Origin: Syntrophaceae bacterium PtaB.Bin038
GTDB taxonomy: Bacteria; Desulfobacterota; Syntrophia; Syntrophales; UBA2192
Reading direction: 5' to 3'
DNA length: 6,063 nucleotides
Assembly (NCBI GenBank): GCA_002067855.1
Contig: MVQS01000361.1
Span: 1 to 6,063 of the forward strand
The notes under the pieces are model-generated. The model was not told the DNA's origin. It saw only the letters and a program-made list of their open reading frames with translations, and searched no databases. This document shows positions 3,635 to 6,063 of the stretch, one piece after another. Positions within the stretch are counted from its first letter, which is position 1, and each line of letters begins with the position of its first letter. A program made the translations under genes and the position numbers.

Positions 3635-5536
3635 TTACTTCGCCGCCGCTTCCCGGATGGCCGGCTTTGCGGGCCCCGCGAGCTTCCGCGCCGCCTCGAG
3701 GATCCCCTCCGCATCGATCCCGTAGTGCCGCCGCATCTCCGCCTGGGTCGCGTGCTCGACGAACTCGTCGGGGATGCCCAGGCGCTTGACGTCGATGCCG
3801 GTGAGGCCCTTCGTCTCGAGCATCTCCAGCACCGCGCTGCCGAAGCCGCCCGCCAGGACATTCTCCTCCACGGTGAGCACCTTTCCCGTCGCCAACGCCA
3901 CGCGGGCGAGGAGGTCCCCGTCCAGCGGCTTGACGAAGCGGCAGTTGACGACCGTGGCGTCGATCCCCTCCTCGCGCAGGCGCCTGGCGGCCTCCAGGGC
4001 CGGCTGGACGGTGTAGCCGATGGCGAAGATGGCCAGGTCCCCGCCTTCGAGGAGGATCTCGGCCCTGCCGATCTCCAGGGTCTTGAGGGTTTTGTCGAGA
4101 GCCACGCCCAGCCCCTTGCCGCGGGGATACCGCACCGATGCGGGCCTGCCGCACTCGACGGCCGTCTTGAGCATGTGCTGCAGCTCGTTTTCATCCTTGG
4201 GCGCCATGACGACGATGTTCGGGATGGCCCGCAGGTACGAGAAGTCGAAGACGCCGTTGTGCGTCGCGCCGTCGTCGCCCGCGATGCCGCCGCGGTCCAT
4301 GGCCAGCACCACGGGAAGCCGCTGGAGGCAGACGTCGTGCAGCACCTGGTCGTAGGCGCGCTGCATGAAGGTGGAGTAGATCGCCACGACGGGGACGATC
4401 CCCTCCGTGGCCATCCCCGCGGCGAAGGTCACGCCGTGCTGCTCGGCGATCCCCACGTCGAAGAAGCGCTCGGGGAATTCCTTCGCGTAGGCGTCGAGCC
4501 CGGTGCCGCTGCACATGGCCGCCGTGATGGCCACGATCTTCGGGTTTTCCCGGGCGAGCCGGATCATCGTCCGGCCGAAGACCTCGGTGTAGCTCGGGAT
4601 GCCGCCCGGGTCGGCGGCGAGGTCGCCCGTTCGGGCGTTGAAGGGGCCGATGCCGTGGAACTTCGTGGGCTCCAGCTCGGCAAAGGGGTACCCCTTGCCC
4701 TTTTTCGTCAGCACGTGGACCAGCACCGGGCGGTTGTGCTCCTTCACGTTGCGCAGCATCGGGATGAGGTGGTCGAGCCGGTGCCCTTCCAGGGGACCCA
4801 CGTACTCGAAGCCCAGCTCCTCGAAGAGGGCCCCGGGGGTCAGGAAGGACTTGAGGGCCTCCTCGGCCTGGCGCGAGAGCTTCACCATCTGCTCGCCCAC
4901 GTTGGGGATGCTGCGGAGGAACTGCTTGACGTCGTTGCGAAGCCGGGTGACGCGCCGGCCCGTCATGATCTGGTTGAGGTAGGCCGACAGGGCGCCCACG
5001 TTGGGCGAGATCGACATCTCGTTGTCGTTGAGGACGATGATGAGGTCCTTGTTGCGGTCGCCCGCCCAGTTGAGGCCCTCGAAGGCCATGCCCGCCGTCA
5101 TGGACCCGTCGCCGATGACGGCGACGATCTTGTAGCTCTCGCCGTTGAGGCAGCGGGCCTCGGCGATCCCCGCCGATGCCGAGATCGAGGTGCTGCTGTG
5201 GCCCACGCTGAACACGTCGTAGACGCTCTCCTCGCGCCGCGGGAAGCCGCAGACGCCGCCCCTGCGGCGCAGCGTGTGGAACCGCTCGCGCCGGCCCGTG
5301 ATCAGCTTGTGGGCGTATGCCTGGTGACCCACGTCCCAGACGATCTTGTCCCGGGGCGCGTCGAAGACGTAGTGGAGGGCGAGGGTGAGCTCCACGGTGC
5401 CCAGCGAGGGGGCAAGATGGCCCCCGTTTGCGGAGCAGGTCTCGATAATGACCTTTCGGATCTCCTCCGCGAGGGCTTCGAGCTCGTCCTGGCTGAGCAG
5501 CTTGATATCGGCCGGCGAATTGATTCGTTCGAGCAT
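3635..5536 (-). CDS. dxs: 1-deoxy-D-xylulose-5-phosphate synthase (DXS)
   Basis: This encodes a 633-aa thiamine-diphosphate enzyme that condenses pyruvate with glyceraldehyde 3-phosphate to DXP, the entry step of the MEP pathway (DXP also feeds thiamine and pyridoxal synthesis). The length is typical (about 620-640). The N-terminal ThDP domain shows H40 (GGHLAPSLG), DVGHQAYAHK (68-77), VGHSSTSIS (111-119) and the ThDP/Mg motif GDGSMTAG (142-149) completed by N170 and N172 (LNDNEMSISPNVG). The pyrimidine domain begins near 315 and has DVGIAEQH with the catalytic Glu at 365, then YSTFMQRAYDQVLHDV (387-402) and DRGGIAGDDGATHNG (414-428). The C-terminal transketolase domain covers about 490-620. 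The start MLERINSPADIK is the usual family N-terminus. An AGGGA 9 nt upstream could serve as a weak ribosome-binding site. An in-frame extension to 5746 only translates repeat DNA. It lies 190 nt after ispA and 194 nt before tlyA, probably in the same transcription unit. Confidence 0.97.
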   Translation of the reverse strand: MLERINSPADIKLLSQDELEALAEEIRKVIIETCSANGGHLAPSLGTVELTLALHYVFDAPRDKIVWDVGHQAYAHKLITGRRERFHTLRRRGGVCGFPRREESVYDVFSVGHSSTSISASAGIAEARCLNGESYKIVAVIGDGSMTAGMAFEGLNWAGDRNKDLIIVLNDNEMSISPNVGALSAYLNQIMTGRRVTRLRNDVKQFLRSIPNVGEQMVKLSRQAEEALKSFLTPGALFEELGFEYVGPLEGHRLDHLIPMLRNVKEHNRPVLVHVLTKKGKGYPFAELEPTKFHGIGPFNARTGDLAADPGGIPSYTEVFGRTMIRLARENPKIVAITAAMCSGTGLDAYAKEFPERFFDVGIAEQHGVTFAAGMATEGIVPVVAIYSTFMQRAYDQVLHDVCLQRLPVVLAMDRGGIAGDDGATHNGVFDFSYLRAIPNIVVMAPKDENELQHMLKTAVECGRPASVRYPRGKGLGVALDKTLKTLEIGRAEILLEGGDLAIFAIGYTVQPALEAARRLREEGIDATVVNCRFVKPLDGDLLARVALATGKVLTVEENVLAGGFGSAVLEMLETKGLTGIDVKRLGIPDEFVEHATQAEMRRHYGIDAEGILEAARKLAGPAKPAIREAAAK

Positions 5537-5605
5537 GCCCTGGGTTCCCTGTCCTCCGCGCCCGTGCACCCCACCCCCCCTGCGAACGCCCGATCCGGTC
5601 GTCTT

Positions 5606-5698
5606 CCTCTCCCCCGGCGGGAGAGGATTGAGGCGGGGGGATGAACCTGCGCCGATTTTTCCACCCTCACCCCGGCCCTGTCCCCTCGGGGAAGGGGA
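5606..5698. repeat. Pair of inverted REP-like hairpin elements between ispA and dxs
   Basis: The left unit (5606-5640, 35 nt) has a perfect 8-bp hairpin CCTCTCCC-ccggc-GGGAGAGG (5606-5626) followed by a G-rich tail. The right unit (5664-5698, 35 nt) is the same design in reverse orientation: a C-rich CCCTCACCCCGGCCC tail, then an imperfect hairpin around CCCCTCGGGG. The tails face each other across a 23-nt spacer (5641-5663). Repeats of this CCCTCACCCC / CCCTCTCCC-GGGAGAGGG kind are familiar dispersed elements in GC-rich proteobacterial genomes. They are often mistranslated as Pro/Gly/Glu-rich tails of neighbouring proteins, as happens here in the open frame ahead of dxs. Whether they act as REP or MITE-type elements or transcript-end hairpins of ispA cannot be settled from one copy. 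Confidence 0.65.
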
Positions 5699-5726
5699 AA
5701 TCAGGGAAGGGGCTCCCGTGGGGGAA

Positions 5727-6063
5727 TCATGTCTTTCGGTCCACAATGAACCGCGCGATCATCCTGAGCGGTTCCGCCCGCTCGTCCAGCGCGCGGAGAT
5801 CCTCGACGGCCTTCTCCACGAGCTCCGAGGCCACGCGCTTCGAGGTCTCCACGCCGACGAGGGCCGGGTAGGTGAGCTTGCCGCGCGACCGGTCGCTTCC
5901 GGTGCCCTTGCCCAGGGACCTCGCATCGCCCTCGATGTTTAAAATATCATCGGCGATCTGGAACGCAAGTCCCACATGGCGGCCGTACTCCGTCAGCGCG
6001 TCGAGCGCGTCGGCGTCCGCCCCGCCGAGAAGCGCCCCGGCCCGGAGCGACACCGTGATGAGG
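5727..6063 (-). CDS. ispA: Short-chain polyprenyl (farnesyl/geranylgeranyl) diphosphate synthase, C-terminal part
   Basis: The last 112 codons of the gene are present; its start is beyond the right edge. The enzyme adds IPP units to allylic diphosphates to make FPP or GGPP, the substrates for quinone, undecaprenyl and other prenyl pathways. Seen here are the LRAGALLGGAD helix, then GLAFQIADDILNIEGD with the second Asp-rich motif (DDILN, 5937-5951; the family norm is DDxxD). LGKGTGSDRSRGKLTYPAL follows, matching the family's conserved GK...GSD..RGKxTYP region, and a helical C-terminus ends in DRKT. A GTG at 6053-6051 is an internal Val codon, not the start, since LIT encoded just upstream fits the family. 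Product chain length cannot be judged because the first Asp motif is outside the window. Placement upstream of dxs and tlyA matches the common xseB-ispA-dxs-tlyA cluster. Confidence 0.93.
   Translation of the reverse strand, partial: LITVSLRAGALLGGADADALDALTEYGRHVGLAFQIADDILNIEGDARSLGKGTGSDRSRGKLTYPALVGVETSKRVASELVEKAVEDLRALDERAEPLRMIARFIVDRKT

Noticed and set aside
3725..5644. 639-codon open frame on the plus strand opposite dxs
   Set aside because: It lies fully antisense to an unmistakable Dxs. Long antisense frames are common in GC-rich genes because stop codons are rare there, and the peptide has no recognisable family pattern.
5537..5746. In-frame N-terminal extension of dxs by 70 codons
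   Set aside because: The added residues are translated repeat DNA (Pro/Gly/Arg-rich), overlap the ispA 3' end, and the family starts at MLERINSPADIK.
6051..6053. GTG as start codon of the prenyl synthase
   Set aside because: Codons upstream (LIT) continue the family sequence to the window edge, and the gene would otherwise lack its first Asp-rich motif.

Overview
This window is GC-rich (by eye well above 60% G+C), and every real gene in it reads on the minus strand. In transcription order, right to left, they are: the 3' end of ispA (short-chain polyprenyl diphosphate synthase), dxs, tlyA, one ORF that fuses ispH to a UbiA-family membrane prenyltransferase, a small lipoprotein gene, and the 5' end of a NifU-domain gene that runs off the left edge. 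The order ispA-dxs-tlyA is the conserved chromosomal arrangement of many Desulfobacterota (former Deltaproteobacteria) and Firmicutes. The GC content, the Gram-negative-type lipoprotein and the style of the intergenic repeats suggest a Desulfobacterota-like organism, perhaps near Syntrophia/Syntrophobacteria. That placement is inference, not proof.

The functional theme is isoprenoid supply and use. Dxs makes DXP, the first MEP-pathway intermediate. IspH makes IPP/DMAPP, the last step. IspA condenses these into longer prenyl diphosphates, and a UbiA-type enzyme transfers prenyl groups at the membrane. TlyA, an S4-domain rRNA 2'-O-methyltransferase, is the usual passenger of this cluster. The NifU-like protein at the left may supply Fe-S clusters, and IspH is a [4Fe-4S] enzyme. 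The lipoprotein carries a C-terminal stretch of the type seen in LpoB/CsgG/GNA1162-like envelope lipoproteins, but its role is unknown.

The most unusual parts are (1) the IspH-UbiA fusion, with an intact IspH half and a UbiA half whose first Asp-rich motif is altered, and (2) the intergenic spacers. Three spacers (94-247, 2617-2684, 3441-3634) are largely built of degenerate 7-nt and 8-nt tandem units in strict phase. The 7-mer blocks sit just upstream of start codons, and 8-mer blocks flank the 3' ends of dxs and tlyA, often in inverted orientation. The tlyA and ispH-ubiA starts directly abut such blocks and have no visible Shine-Dalgarno sequence. The ispA-dxs spacer instead holds a pair of 35-nt REP-like hairpin elements facing each other. 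No tRNA, rRNA, IS element or CRISPR array is visible, and no gene-free stretch exceeds 300 bases.
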